Shown here piece by piece: positions 8,933 to 16,454 of a stretch of DNA of 64,000 bases. The stretch lies in assembly GCA_963782445.1 (NCBI GenBank), contig CAWAJM010000001.1, forward strand, positions 1,240,001-1,304,000, given 5' to 3'. Source of the DNA: ZC4RG20 sp963782445 (GTDB taxonomy: Bacteria > Pseudomonadota > Gammaproteobacteria > Steroidobacterales > Rariloculaceae). The position numbers and the translations under genes were made by a program. Below the pieces are notes generated by a model that saw only the letters and a list, made by a program, of their open reading frames with translations, was not told the origin of the DNA and made no database searches. Every line of letters begins with the position of its first letter. The first letter of the stretch is position 1.

Positions 8933-9650
8933 GGCGAAACTCCTGCTCGATGTCCCACGCCTCGAGCTCCGAGCGTCGGTTCAGGTACATCGTGAACCCG
9001 GCGGCAACGTAGAACGGCTCGAGAAACAGCACGGTCAAAGCATAGGCGATGCTCGAGACGAGCATGGCGAAGCGGCCGGTATCGCCGAAGATCAGCGACG
9101 CGAGCACGGAACCCTGCTCGGGCGGCGCGAACCAGATGCCCAGCGAGGCGATGGCCAGCGTGAGCGCGAGCTCGGCCAGCGAAAACGCCGAGGTCACGAG
9201 CAGGCCTTGGCCGCCGCGGCCGGCACGGATCTGCCGGGCGCGGCGACGGGCCTTGCCGAGCGAGAGCCCTTCGAGTTGGTAGACGGGCTGGGTGAACGAG
9301 CGCCACGGCGAGAGCCGCCGCAGTGTCCAGGTATGAAGGAACTGGTGCCAGAGCACGAAGCGCCGGGCCCGCCAGAGCTCGGCCGGCGTGGTGCGCTGAC
9401 CGAAGGCCGCGCGCGACAGCACGAAGAGCACGGCGCGGTCGAACCAGGGCTTGGCCCACCACAGGACCAGGCCCGGGAGCCAGGCCGCCATCCCAAACGA
9501 CGCCACGGCGAGCACGGCGAACGGCAGCGCGACGCTCAGGTAGCAGGCGTAAACGGAGCCCGCCGAGGCCTGGCACAGCCGCGCGCCGAGGTCGGCGGCC
9601 TCCATGAAACTGCGCGGGCGGATGCGCAGAGCGAGCGCGTCAACCTGCAC
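8916..9650 (-). CDS. Multi-pass membrane protein of the MoxR operon
   Basis: The 244-residue product has about four to five hydrophobic segments: residues 35-66, 75-85, 150-175 and 190-235. A basic loop (GLSLGKARRRARQI) sits between them. I do not recognise a named domain; it is the position between SpoIIM-like and DUF4129 genes that ties it to the operon. The start at GTG 9650 (VQVDALALRIRPRS) overlaps the SpoIIM-like stop by 11 bases; an ATG at 9605 is an alternative. Its C-terminus (LEAWDIEQEFRRAFAQ) is hydrophilic and probably cytosolic. Confidence 0.7.
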   Translation of the reverse strand: MQVDALALRIRPRSFMEAADLGARLCQASAGSVYACYLSVALPFAVLAVASFGMAAWLPGLVLWWAKPWFDRAVLFVLSRAAFGQRTTPAELWRARRFVLWHQFLHTWTLRRLSPWRSFTQPVYQLEGLSLGKARRRARQIRAGRGGQGLLVTSAFSLAELALTLAIASLGIWFAPPEQGSVLASLIFGDTGRFAMLVSSIAYALTVLFLEPFYVAAGFTMYLNRRSELEAWDIEQEFRRAFAQ

Positions 9651-10617
9651 GCCGGCCCTGCAACGTGAAATAGGCGATGACGCCGAGCCAGCACAAGGCC
9701 GCGACGGCATACTTCATGGGATGCGGGATCCAGCGGGCCGAGGACCAGAATGCCTCGATGGCGGCGGCCACGACGAGCATCGCGGCGAGCCCGTAGAGGA
9801 TGACGGCGCATTCTCGCCCCGCGAGGGCCAGGCTCTGCAGGCGCGTGCGTCGCCCCGGGGCGAGCAGAGCGTGGCCGAGGCGCATGCCGGCTGCGCCGGA
9901 AAGCACGATGGCGGTGAGCTCGAACGCGCCGTGGGTCGCGACGAACGAGTAGAAAGTCGCCGCAAGTCCGCGCTGCGTGAGATAGCCCGCGACGGCCCCG
10001 AACACGGCGCCGTTGAAGATCAGAAAGAAGATGCTGCCGAGGCCGAGAAACAGCCCTCCCGCGAAACATTGAAACGCGATGCCGATGTTGTGCTGGATGT
10101 AGGAGCCGAAGGCGACCCAATCGCTGTCGGCCGTACGGCCGATGGCGGCGGCCGATGCAGAGTACATCCGCTCGAACGACGCCGCCGTCTTCGCATCCAC
10201 GACGGAGAGCACGAGGTCGGGTTGCGCGTAGACGAGCAGGCCGAGCACCAGCGTGGGTAGACCGAGCAGCAGCGCGGCGCCGAAGACGTAGCGGGCATGG
10301 GCGCGCACCGCACGCGGGAACTCGACGCCGACGAGCCGTCGCAGCGCCGCCACGCCAAACTCGCGGCGCTGGTAGATGAGCTGATGCGCGTCGGCCGTCA
10401 GCCGCTCGAGCCGGTCGAGCATGTAGGCCGGGTAGGCGCGGGCCCGCGCGAGCGCGAGGTGCTCGCAGGCGCGCCGATACAGTGCGGCGAGCCGCTCGCC
10501 GGGCACGGGGGCCGCGACTTTCGTGCCCGGTGACGCGCGCCCGAAAGCCCGCTCGAGCAGCGTTTCGAGCTCCCGCCACTCGGCTTCGTAACGCGACTCG
10601 AACTGCAGCGGGGTCAT
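9640..10617 (-). CDS. SpoIIM-like (stage II sporulation protein M family) membrane protein
   Basis: This is a 325-residue integral membrane protein of the SpoIIM/DUF95 family. The first ~100 residues are a cytosolic helical region; after residue 115 come five to six membrane spans, including the family-typical NIGIAFQCFAGGLFLGLGS and ATHGAFELTAI segments. The name comes from sporulating Firmicutes, but in proteobacteria such proteins accompany RDD, DUF4129 and MoxR genes and have nothing to do with sporulation. The ATG overlaps the preceding RDD stop by four bases. Confidence 0.88.
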   Translation of the reverse strand: MTPLQFESRYEAEWRELETLLERAFGRASPGTKVAAPVPGERLAALYRRACEHLALARARAYPAYMLDRLERLTADAHQLIYQRREFGVAALRRLVGVEFPRAVRAHARYVFGAALLLGLPTLVLGLLVYAQPDLVLSVVDAKTAASFERMYSASAAAIGRTADSDWVAFGSYIQHNIGIAFQCFAGGLFLGLGSIFFLIFNGAVFGAVAGYLTQRGLAATFYSFVATHGAFELTAIVLSGAAGMRLGHALLAPGRRTRLQSLALAGRECAVILYGLAAMLVVAAAIEAFWSSARWIPHPMKYAVAALCWLGVIAYFTLQGRRAG

Positions 10618-11306
10618 GCGCGCCGGCCCATGAGCCACTGAGCCACGCCGAGCACGCGGCGCGTGAGGTCGGGGCCCGGGGCGGCTGCCTCGCCGCAGAC
10701 GCAGGCCGCGAGCGCCGCGAGCTCGTCGAGCCGCTCGACGGTCAGCGTCGGGGCCCGCGCGGCAAGCGCGATCAACGCGGCTTGATCCTGGGCCGCGAGC
10801 GGCGCGGCGGGCGGGATCGGCTCGACTTGCGCGAGCTCGACCCTGGGCGCCGGTCTCGGCGCATGCACGACGAGCGTCGCGGCCGCCATGTCGCCGAGGC
10901 GCTTGTGATCGGCGCGCAGCAGCATGCTCACGATCGCGAAGCCGTATGCGAGCGGCAGGAAGTCGGCGACGCGCAGCAGGTTCCGCGTCAGCGATGCCGC
11001 CGGCGTTACGGGCAGGCCGTTGTCCATGACGACCTTGAGGCCGAAGATCTTCTTGCCGGGCGTCGCTCCGCCGCGGCCGAGCTCGAAAGCGACGGGGTAA
11101 AGCCACTCGAGCGAGAACAGCAGCACGATCCAGAAGGCAAGACCGACGCCGCCCATGATCAGCACGACGAAGGAGGCGCCGTAGAGCACGGCGAGCCGGA
11201 TGAGCCAGTCGACGGTGAACGCATAGAAGCGCACGGTCAGCCCGGCGGGCCGCAACTCGAGCAGTATGCCTTCAGGCGTTTCCGCGGTGACGACCGTATC
11301 GAGCAC
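10614..11306 (-). CDS. RDD family membrane protein (second of two)
   Basis: This 230-residue protein has an RDD domain of three membrane spans (VDWLIRLAVLYG, FWIVLLFSLEWLYP and LPLAYGFAIVSML regions) with the conserved GGATPGKKIFGLKVV stretch and ADHKRLGDMAA. The start is uncertain. GTG at 11306 (VLDTVVTAETPEGI) matches the usual beginning of operon-associated RDD proteins and leaves 20 bases after the previous gene; GTG at 11372 would overlap it. RDD proteins are small membrane proteins of uncertain role, some linked to ion or compatible-solute homeostasis. The C-terminal 60 residues are hydrophilic. Confidence 0.82.
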   Translation of the reverse strand: MLDTVVTAETPEGILLELRPAGLTVRFYAFTVDWLIRLAVLYGASFVVLIMGGVGLAFWIVLLFSLEWLYPVAFELGRGGATPGKKIFGLKVVMDNGLPVTPAASLTRNLLRVADFLPLAYGFAIVSMLLRADHKRLGDMAAATLVVHAPRPAPRVELAQVEPIPPAAPLAAQDQAALIALAARAPTLTVERLDELAALAACVCGEAAAPGPDLTRRVLGVAQWLMGRRA

Positions 11307-11326
11307 TGCGTGCGTCGGCCGAAGCG

Positions 11327-11836
11327 TCAGGCCCTGACCACGACCGTGTCGGCGATCATGTCGTGGAGACACTGCCGGCGGTCGCCGAAAATCATGAGCG
11401 AGTCGACGAAAAAGTAGAGGGGAATCACGCTCAGCAGGGCGTTCACGAAATTACGCAGCCAGAATATACGGCCCAGCGAGGCGCGCGTGCCGTCGCTTCG
11501 GACGACCTTGATCGCCAGCAGCCGCTTGCCGATGGTCTGTCCGTAACGGTGGACGAATACGATCGTAATGGCGCACCACGCCACGAAGCCGATCAACCCG
11601 AGACCGAAGCCGACGAGGAACGCCGGCTGCCCGAGGATGGCTTGCGGGGTCGTGCCGGGCCGTACGCCGACGACGGCCGCCCCCACGGTAATGGGCAGGT
11701 AGATCATGGCCCAGCCGATGAGGCTGTCCAGAATGAAGCCGACGAAACGCAGGCCGCGGCCTGCAGGCTCGTGCACGCCGGTCGGAATATCGCGTACCTC
11801 TGCCCGCGGAGGCGCATACGGATTCACGGTGTTCAT
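11327..11836 (-). CDS. RDD family membrane protein (first of two)
   Basis: This 169-residue RDD protein has a proline-rich N-terminus (NPYAPPRAEV), a conserved FVGFILDSLIGW first span, a middle span and a C-terminal span followed by DRRQCLHDMIADTVVV, the usual RDD ending. The loop HRYGQTIGKRLLAIKVV matches the family. It is the first gene of the eight-gene minus-strand operon that ends with DUF58. It differs clearly from the second RDD protein, so the pair is an old duplication or two subfamilies. The candidate promoter and repeated operator lie 120-170 bases upstream. Confidence 0.88.
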   Translation of the reverse strand: MNTVNPYAPPRAEVRDIPTGVHEPAGRGLRFVGFILDSLIGWAMIYLPITVGAAVVGVRPGTTPQAILGQPAFLVGFGLGLIGFVAWCAITIVFVHRYGQTIGKRLLAIKVVRSDGTRASLGRIFWLRNFVNALLSVIPLYFFVDSLMIFGDRRQCLHDMIADTVVVRA

Positions 11837-11953
11837 CTCGAGATCCTCCCATCCCGACTGCCGACGCTTGCGTATTGTCGATGGGTGCCCGGCGGCTGTC
11901 CCGGACCTCGTGCACAGTGCGCCCGAAAGGATTGAAGCATACGGATTGACGAC

Positions 11954-11981
11954 ATTCTATACATAAGCTACGGGCCCGTAA
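11954..11981 (-). promoter_or_regulatory. Possible sigma-70-type promoter of the RDD-SpoIIM-MoxR operon
   Basis: Read on the minus strand, TTACGG (complement of 11976-11981) is followed after 16 bases by TAGAAT (complement of 11954-11959). This would give a leader of about 110 bases before the first RDD start. The -35 element is inside the repeated GCCCGTAACG unit, so a bound regulator would block it. The match is modest and rests on sequence alone. Confidence 0.35.
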
Positions 11982-12004
11982 CGGCTGTTTACGAGCCCGT
12001 AACG
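11969..12004. repeat. Palindrome plus 21-base-spaced direct repeat, candidate operator
   Basis: The decamer GCCCGTAACG occurs at 11974-11983 and again at 11995-12004, exactly 21 bases apart (two helix turns). The first copy is part of a perfect 12-base palindrome TACGGGCCCGTA at 11969-11980. The arrangement is what a dimeric regulator binding cooperatively on one face of the helix would need. No regulator gene is adjacent, so its binder is unknown. Confidence 0.4.
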
Positions 12005-12181
12005 CCGTCGCGGCGGCCTGGGGTGCGCACGACAGCGACGGCGCGGGGTCGGTTATGAAAAGCTGTGCGGGGCCGGCCGCCGACCGCGGCGAAACGGCCA
12101 AAGCCGTGGCCGCGCCTATGTCTTCGCGGCGCTGGCATTGAGCTGCCGTTGGGGAGGCTGCTGCGCGTGCGCGGTCGCGCG

Positions 12182-12214
12182 GCCGCCGCCCGCTCCGCGG
12201 CCCCGGGCGGCGGC
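12182..12214 (-). terminator. GC-rich hairpin after the outer membrane protein gene
   Basis: A 10-base perfect stem GCCGCCGCCC / GGGCGGCGGC (12182-12191 with 12205-12214) and a 13-base loop lies five bases beyond the stop of the minus-strand gene. No T-run follows, so termination may depend on other factors. Confidence 0.4.
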
Positions 12215-12218
12215 AGGC

Positions 12219-12776
12219 TCAGAAGCGCCAGGCGGCCGTGAGCCAGACCGAGTGCGAGGAGGCGAACTGGTTGACCTTGATCTCCTCGTATTCGGCGCGC
12301 AGGCTCAGGCGCTGCAGCACGACGAAGCCGATGCCGGCGCCGTAGGCGGGGTCGTGGCTGCTCGCGTCGACGAGCCGGCCGCTTGGACCGTTGACCTTGA
12401 GATTGTAATAAAGCACTCCGGCCTTCGCGAAAAGCTCGATGGGGCCGAGCGGCAGCGTGCCGACGACGTATGGGGCGAAACCCGTGGTCTTGGTCGTCAG
12501 CCCCAGCGTGTCCAAGGCCGCCTTGGACTTCCCGAAGTCGACGTAGTCGCCTTCGAGCGCGAGAAAGCGCGTGAAACGCCAGCCCGCGAAAACCTTCGCG
12601 GCGCTCGTGTTGCGGTTGAAGGAGACGTTCGCGCTCGAGACGTCGCTGATGCTTTTCAGCTTCGCCGAGAAGTCGCCGAGCCCGACGCCGACGTAGGGTC
12701 CCTGGAGGTTCGCCGCCGCCGCCGTGCCCGTGGCGAGCAGCAGCGAGACGCCGAGCGCAATCCATGCTTTGAACAT
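12219..12776 (-). CDS. Outer membrane beta-barrel protein
   Basis: This 185-residue protein has a clear signal peptide (residues 1-21, ending in ATGTAAAA) and a mature part of alternating strands with the pattern of an eight-stranded OmpA/OmpW-like barrel: YVGVGLGDFS at the start, FLALEGDYVDFG in the middle and a final strand SVWLTAAWRF ending in phenylalanine, the recognition residue for barrel assembly. It is predicted to sit in the outer membrane. The gene is monocistronic, with a hairpin behind it. A specific transport role cannot be assigned. Confidence 0.85.
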   Translation of the reverse strand: MFKAWIALGVSLLLATGTAAAANLQGPYVGVGLGDFSAKLKSISDVSSANVSFNRNTSAAKVFAGWRFTRFLALEGDYVDFGKSKAALDTLGLTTKTTGFAPYVVGTLPLGPIELFAKAGVLYYNLKVNGPSGRLVDASSHDPAYGAGIGFVVLQRLSLRAEYEEIKVNQFASSHSVWLTAAWRF

Positions 12777-12909
12777 AGGGCGTACCTCGAATCGATGGTC
12801 CGTGCAGATGCTCGAAGGGCTGCAAGCAAGGTTCGTGCCGCGGGAGCGTTAGGCGGCGTTCGGCCGCCGCGCTATCATCCGCCGGCACACCACCTCCAGG
12901 AGAACGCAA

Positions 12910-13374
12910 ATGAGAAAAGCTGGGAAGGTCATGACGGGCGGAGCCGCCGCACTGCTGCTCGCGGCTGTCGCGCATGCGGACGTGACGCTCAACGCCGCCC
13001 GCGTCGGCGCCGAGGACGTGGCCGCGGACGCCAAGTTCTACGAATCGGCTTTCGGCCTCAAGGAGGTCAATCGGCTTCAGTTTCCAGGCAATCTCGAGAT
13101 CATGATGAACTTCGGGTCGTCGGTCGACGCGGCGAAGTCCAATTCGAGCGCCCAGATCGTCGTCATGCATCGAGCGTCGAACGATATCGCCGATCCCGTC
13201 CCGCACCTGATCTTCAACGTGACGGACATGGCCGCGACCGTGGCGGCCGTCAAGGCGGCCGGCGGCTCCATGCAGAGCGAGCCGCGGCCGTTCGGCAACA
13301 CGGGGATCACGATCGGCATCGCCAAGGATCCGGCCGGGAATCGCATCGAACTGATCCAGCGGCCGAAGCAATGA
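12910..13374 (+). CDS. Exported VOC-fold (glyoxalase-like) protein
   Basis: This 154-residue protein carries a signal peptide (residues 1-23, cleavage after AHA) and a single vicinal oxygen chelate domain: NAARVGAEDVAADAKFYESAFG at the start, HLIFNVTDMAATVAAVKAAGG in the middle and IAKDPAGNRIELIQ at the end. Most VOC proteins are cytosolic, so export is unusual. The glutamate of NRIEL fits a metal ligand of glyoxalase I-type proteins; the first-strand ligand position is not a clear histidine or glutamine, so a metal site is unsure. A ribosome site AGGAGA lies six bases upstream of the ATG. Confidence 0.82.
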   Translation: MRKAGKVMTGGAAALLLAAVAHADVTLNAARVGAEDVAADAKFYESAFGLKEVNRLQFPGNLEIMMNFGSSVDAAKSNSSAQIVVMHRASNDIADPVPHLIFNVTDMAATVAAVKAAGGSMQSEPRPFGNTGITIGIAKDPAGNRIELIQRPKQ

Positions 13375-13400
13375 GCTAGCGCGCGTTGCGGTGGGCTAGC

Positions 13401-13428
13401 GCCGGGGGGGCGGCACCGCCGCCCCGGC
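13401..13428 (+). terminator. Hairpin between VOC and peptidase genes
   Basis: GCCGGGG and CGGC pair with GCCG and CCCCGGC across a three-base loop, with a small G bulge. It lies about 27 bases after the VOC stop. There is only a short pyrimidine tail (TTCCTG), so it is a weak intrinsic terminator at best. Confidence 0.35.
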
Positions 13429-13583
13429 TTCCTGCCGGTTCGGGCTGTTGAGCGCGCCCCGCGGTGCCGCCGCAAGTGACCGCCCGAAGCCCCTGTGCTA
13501 GTGTCCCGAGTCGGAGATTCGCCACCGGATTCGCGGGCGGGGTATCCCGTCCGTCTCCTCGGCTCTTCGCCTGAACATTGCTG

Positions 13584-15416
13584 ATGGACACTCTCTACCG
13601 CGAGCTCAACGACGCCTATCTCGCCGTCCACGTGCCCAAGGAGAATGCCTTCTGGGCCATGAAGATGGCGCTTTCGGGCTATGCCGGCGACTTCGAGGAC
13701 CGCGAGATCCGCTACCGAAACCTGATCTCGGACGCGTCCTACCTACCGCGTATCCGCGCCGAGCTCGAGCGCAACGACCTCGAGCGCGACGAGCGCGTCG
13801 GGCTGCAAGGCTGGTTGCGCTTCTACGAAGCCAACGCGATCGAGAGCCGCGAGGCGCAGGCCCTGCAGGAGAAAATCATCCGCATGGAGGGGGAGCTCGA
13901 GCGTGCGCGCGGCAATCTCGAGCTCGGTTACGTCGATCCGCAGTCCGGCGAACGCGTGAAGTCCAACGTCGTCTCGCTCTCGATCATGATGCGCACGGCC
14001 CCCGAGGAGGCGCTGCGCCGCGCCGCCTTCGACGCCGTTCGCGCGATTGAGCCGCATGTGCTCGGCAACGGTTTCATCGAGCTCGTCAAAGAGCGCAACC
14101 GCCTCGGCCGCCTCATGGGCTACGAGGACTACTACGACATGAAGGTCCAGCGCAACGAGGGTTTCTCGAAGCGCAGGCTCTTCGAGCTGCTCGACGAGCT
14201 CGAGCGCGATACGCGCAACGCTCAGCATCGAGCCGTCGCGGGACTCGTCGAAACGCACGGTGAGGCTGCGCGCCGCGGCTGGAACTGGGGCTACCTCAAC
14301 GCGGGCAGCCTGACCGCGGAGCTCGATCCCTATCTGCGCGCTCACTCGACGCTGCGCCGTTGGGGGCGCAGCTTCGCGGCGCTCGGTATCCGCTACAACG
14401 GCGCCGAGCTCACGCTGGACCTGTTTACGCGCAAGGGGAAATACCAGAACGGATTCATGCATGGGCCCGTGCCGGGGTGGGTCTGCGAAGGCCGCTACCA
14501 GCCTGCGCGTATCAATTTCACCTCGGACGCGACGCCGAGCCAGGTCGGCGCGGGCGCCGCGATCCTTCGCACGCTGTTTCACGAGGGCGGCCACGCCGCG
14601 CACTTCGCCAACATCCGCATGCCGGCGCCTTGTTTCGCCCAGGAGTTCGCGCCGACCTCGGTGGCGTTCGCGGAGACGCAGTCCATGTTCTGCGACAGCC
14701 TCGTCGAGGATCCCGACTGGCGTGTGCGCTACGCGGGGGTTCCGCCCGAGCTCATTCGTAAGGGGATCGAAGTATCTCAGCGGACGGGGGCTGCGATGGT
14801 GCGCGGCCTGCTGGCCGTGGTCTACGGCGAGAAGGCGATCTACGAGTTGGAGGAGGAGCATCTGACGCCCGAGAACGTCTTGGCCGCGCTGCGCGAAGTC
14901 GAGCGCCGCCTGTGGCTTCTCGAGGAGGGGCCCCGGCCCGTGCTGTCGGTGCCGCATCTGCTCTCTGGCGACTCCTCGGCCTACTATCACGGCTACGTGC
15001 TGGCCGAGATGGCCGTGGCGCAGACGCGCGCATTTTTCCTCGAGCGCGACGGCTATCTCATGGACAACCCCAAGGTCGGGCCCGAGCTCGCGGCGCGGTA
15101 CTGGGAGCCGGGGAACTCGCGCACGTTTCTCGAGTTCGTGCACGCGCTCACGGGCCAGCCGTTCTCGGCCGCGGCGCTCGTGCGCCGCGTGGACCTGACG
15201 CTGCCGGAAGCGCTTGCGGATGCGCAGAAGGCGCTCGATCGGGAGCGCTCGACCGCGCCCCTGCGCGGCTCCGTCGAGCTCGATGCGCGCATCGCCGTGA
15301 AGCACGGCGACGAGCTCATCGCGTCGAACGAACACGGCGAGAGTTTCGAGGCGCTGTGCGACCGCTTCGAGGCGTGGGTCAAGGCGCGCGAAGCGCCGCC
15401 GGCGGCGAGAGCGTGA
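13584..15416 (+). CDS. M3 family metallopeptidase (oligopeptidase)
   Basis: This 610-residue zinc peptidase of the thimet oligopeptidase (M3) clan would cleave oligopeptides in the cytosol; no signal peptide is present. The zinc motif HEGGH is at residues 333-337 and the third-ligand region FAETQSMFCD follows about 30 residues later. The C-terminal substrate segment SSAYYHGYVLAEM matches the family tyrosine/histidine region. A TTG two codons upstream is an alternative start. The next gene, encoding a cupin-like protein, begins 28 bases downstream and may be co-transcribed. Confidence 0.88.
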   Translation: MDTLYRELNDAYLAVHVPKENAFWAMKMALSGYAGDFEDREIRYRNLISDASYLPRIRAELERNDLERDERVGLQGWLRFYEANAIESREAQALQEKIIRMEGELERARGNLELGYVDPQSGERVKSNVVSLSIMMRTAPEEALRRAAFDAVRAIEPHVLGNGFIELVKERNRLGRLMGYEDYYDMKVQRNEGFSKRRLFELLDELERDTRNAQHRAVAGLVETHGEAARRGWNWGYLNAGSLTAELDPYLRAHSTLRRWGRSFAALGIRYNGAELTLDLFTRKGKYQNGFMHGPVPGWVCEGRYQPARINFTSDATPSQVGAGAAILRTLFHEGGHAAHFANIRMPAPCFAQEFAPTSVAFAETQSMFCDSLVEDPDWRVRYAGVPPELIRKGIEVSQRTGAAMVRGLLAVVYGEKAIYELEEEHLTPENVLAALREVERRLWLLEEGPRPVLSVPHLLSGDSSAYYHGYVLAEMAVAQTRAFFLERDGYLMDNPKVGPELAARYWEPGNSRTFLEFVHALTGQPFSAAALVRRVDLTLPEALADAQKALDRERSTAPLRGSVELDARIAVKHGDELIASNEHGESFEALCDRFEAWVKAREAPPAARA

Positions 15417-15444
15417 CGTCCCGGCGCGGCCGAGCGGGGCGGCA

Positions 15445-16302
15445 ATGATCGTCGTGCAGGGCGACGAGGTGGTGCCGACGCCCGCCGTGCGGCACCGCGG
15501 GGGCGGTCTCATGTCCCGCATCCTGCTGGAAGGGCGGCCGGGACGGCCCGACAACTTTCAGCTTTCCCTGGGCCTCACGGGACGCGACTTCGTCTCGCCG
15601 CGGCACCGACACAACTTCGAGCAGTATCGGTGCGTGCTCTCCGGAAGCTACGACTTCGGGCGCGACGGCGTCATGCGCGCGGGCATGGTCGGCTACTTTC
15701 CCGAAGGCGTTCACTACGGACCGCAGTCCTCGGCGGACGAGACCCTGGCGCTCGTGCTTCAGTTCGGGGGGGCGAGCGGCGGCGGCTATCTGTCGGGCGA
15801 GGAGGTCGAGGCCGGAAGAGCCGCGCTCGCGCGGTCGGGAGTGTTCCGCGACGGCATTTACCGCCGGGCGCCGGGCACAGCGGGACGCCGCAATCAAGAT
15901 GCCTTCGAGGCGATCTGGGAGCACGTCAACGGCCGGCCGCTCGTCTATCCCGCCACCGTATTCGAGGGCCCGACGCTCGTCGACCCGCTGCGTATCCCGT
16001 GGCAGCGCTTGTCGGGAGCGGAGGCGGGACGCGCGGAGAAGCGTCTCGGCGATTTTGCCGCGAACCGCACGGGCATGGGCATGCTTCGGCTCGATGCGGC
16101 GAGCGAAGCCGAGGTGCACGGGCGTGCCATCTACTTCGTGCTCGAAGGCGCGGGCGCCGCGGGGTCCGCGCCCTTGCGGACGTGGACGTCCCTCTATCTC
16201 GAGGCCGGCGAGCGGCTGCGGGTGCGCGCCGAGGAAACCGTCGTCGCGCTGCGCTTCGATTTGCCCGAGGGCGTGTCCGGTCTCGGAATCGCGGCCGGGT
16301 AA
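15445..16302 (+). CDS. Cupin-like protein of unknown function
   Basis: This 285-residue protein has two beta-rich halves in a bicupin-like pattern. The first contains SPRHRHNFEQYRCVLSG..DFGRDG..AGMVGYFPEGVHYGP, which resembles a cupin motif 1 (H-x-H...E) with HRH and glutamate as possible metal ligands; the second (about residues 210-280) lacks histidines and is probably structural. It follows the peptidase gene by 28 bases and ends right before the demethylase promoter region. I cannot assign a substrate; similar proteins are often annotated only as cupin-domain. Confidence 0.65.
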   Translation: MIVVQGDEVVPTPAVRHRGGGLMSRILLEGRPGRPDNFQLSLGLTGRDFVSPRHRHNFEQYRCVLSGSYDFGRDGVMRAGMVGYFPEGVHYGPQSSADETLALVLQFGGASGGGYLSGEEVEAGRAALARSGVFRDGIYRRAPGTAGRRNQDAFEAIWEHVNGRPLVYPATVFEGPTLVDPLRIPWQRLSGAEAGRAEKRLGDFAANRTGMGMLRLDAASEAEVHGRAIYFVLEGAGAAGSAPLRTWTSLYLEAGERLRVRAEETVVALRFDLPEGVSGLGIAAG

Positions 16303-16331
16303 TTGAAAATTCGACTAGACCCGATCAAAAT
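16303..16331 (+). promoter_or_regulatory. Possible promoter of the O-demethylase gene
   Basis: TTGAAA (16303-16308) is followed after 17 bases by CAAAAT (16326-16331), starting directly after the cupin gene stop. The stretch is AT-rich compared with the rest of the window. A transcript from here would carry a leader of about 115 bases with the hairpin at 16336-16376. Confidence 0.35.
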
Positions 16332-16335
16332 CCTC

Positions 16336-16376
16336 GGTTCACCCGGCTAGAAAGCCGGCCTCACCCGGCTCGAACC
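16336..16376 (+). promoter_or_regulatory. Structured 5' leader of the O-demethylase mRNA
   Basis: An outer helix GGTTC / GAACC (16336-16340 with 16372-16376) encloses a perfect hairpin CCGGCT-AGAA-AGCCGG (16343-16358). The unit CACCCGGCT occurs twice (from 16340 and from 16362), so the second copy could pair with AGCCGG in competition with the first and give two alternative folds. It does not match a riboswitch class I know. The gene start is about 78 bases downstream. Confidence 0.4.
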
Positions 16377-16454
16377 TCCCTCACGGTGGTCGACTGGAGC
16401 GTTTTAACCCAAAGAAAGGATTCGCCCGTAGGAAGGGGTCAATAGGCAAGAAAT

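Larger units (their letters stand above)
11837..12218. other. Intergenic region holding the RDD-operon promoter and the omp terminator
   Basis: This 382-base stretch has no gene I can support. The left part (11850-12005) is the likely control region of the minus-strand RDD operon and is less GC-rich than its surroundings. The right part (12170-12215) holds a GC-rich hairpin behind the minus-strand outer membrane protein gene. Confidence 0.6.

Noticed and set aside
9640..10617. Sporulation function for the SpoIIM-like protein
   Set aside because: The family name is historical; the context is a MoxR operon in a Gram-negative genome.
13743..15554. 603-residue open frame antisense to the M3 peptidase gene
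   Set aside because: Mirror of a well-supported gene; composition (Arg, His, Leu repeats) is not protein-like.
16303..16454. Tetrahydrofolate riboswitch before the folate-dependent demethylase
   Set aside because: Tempting from context, but the leader does not show the known THF aptamer layout; kept only as an unclassified structured leader.
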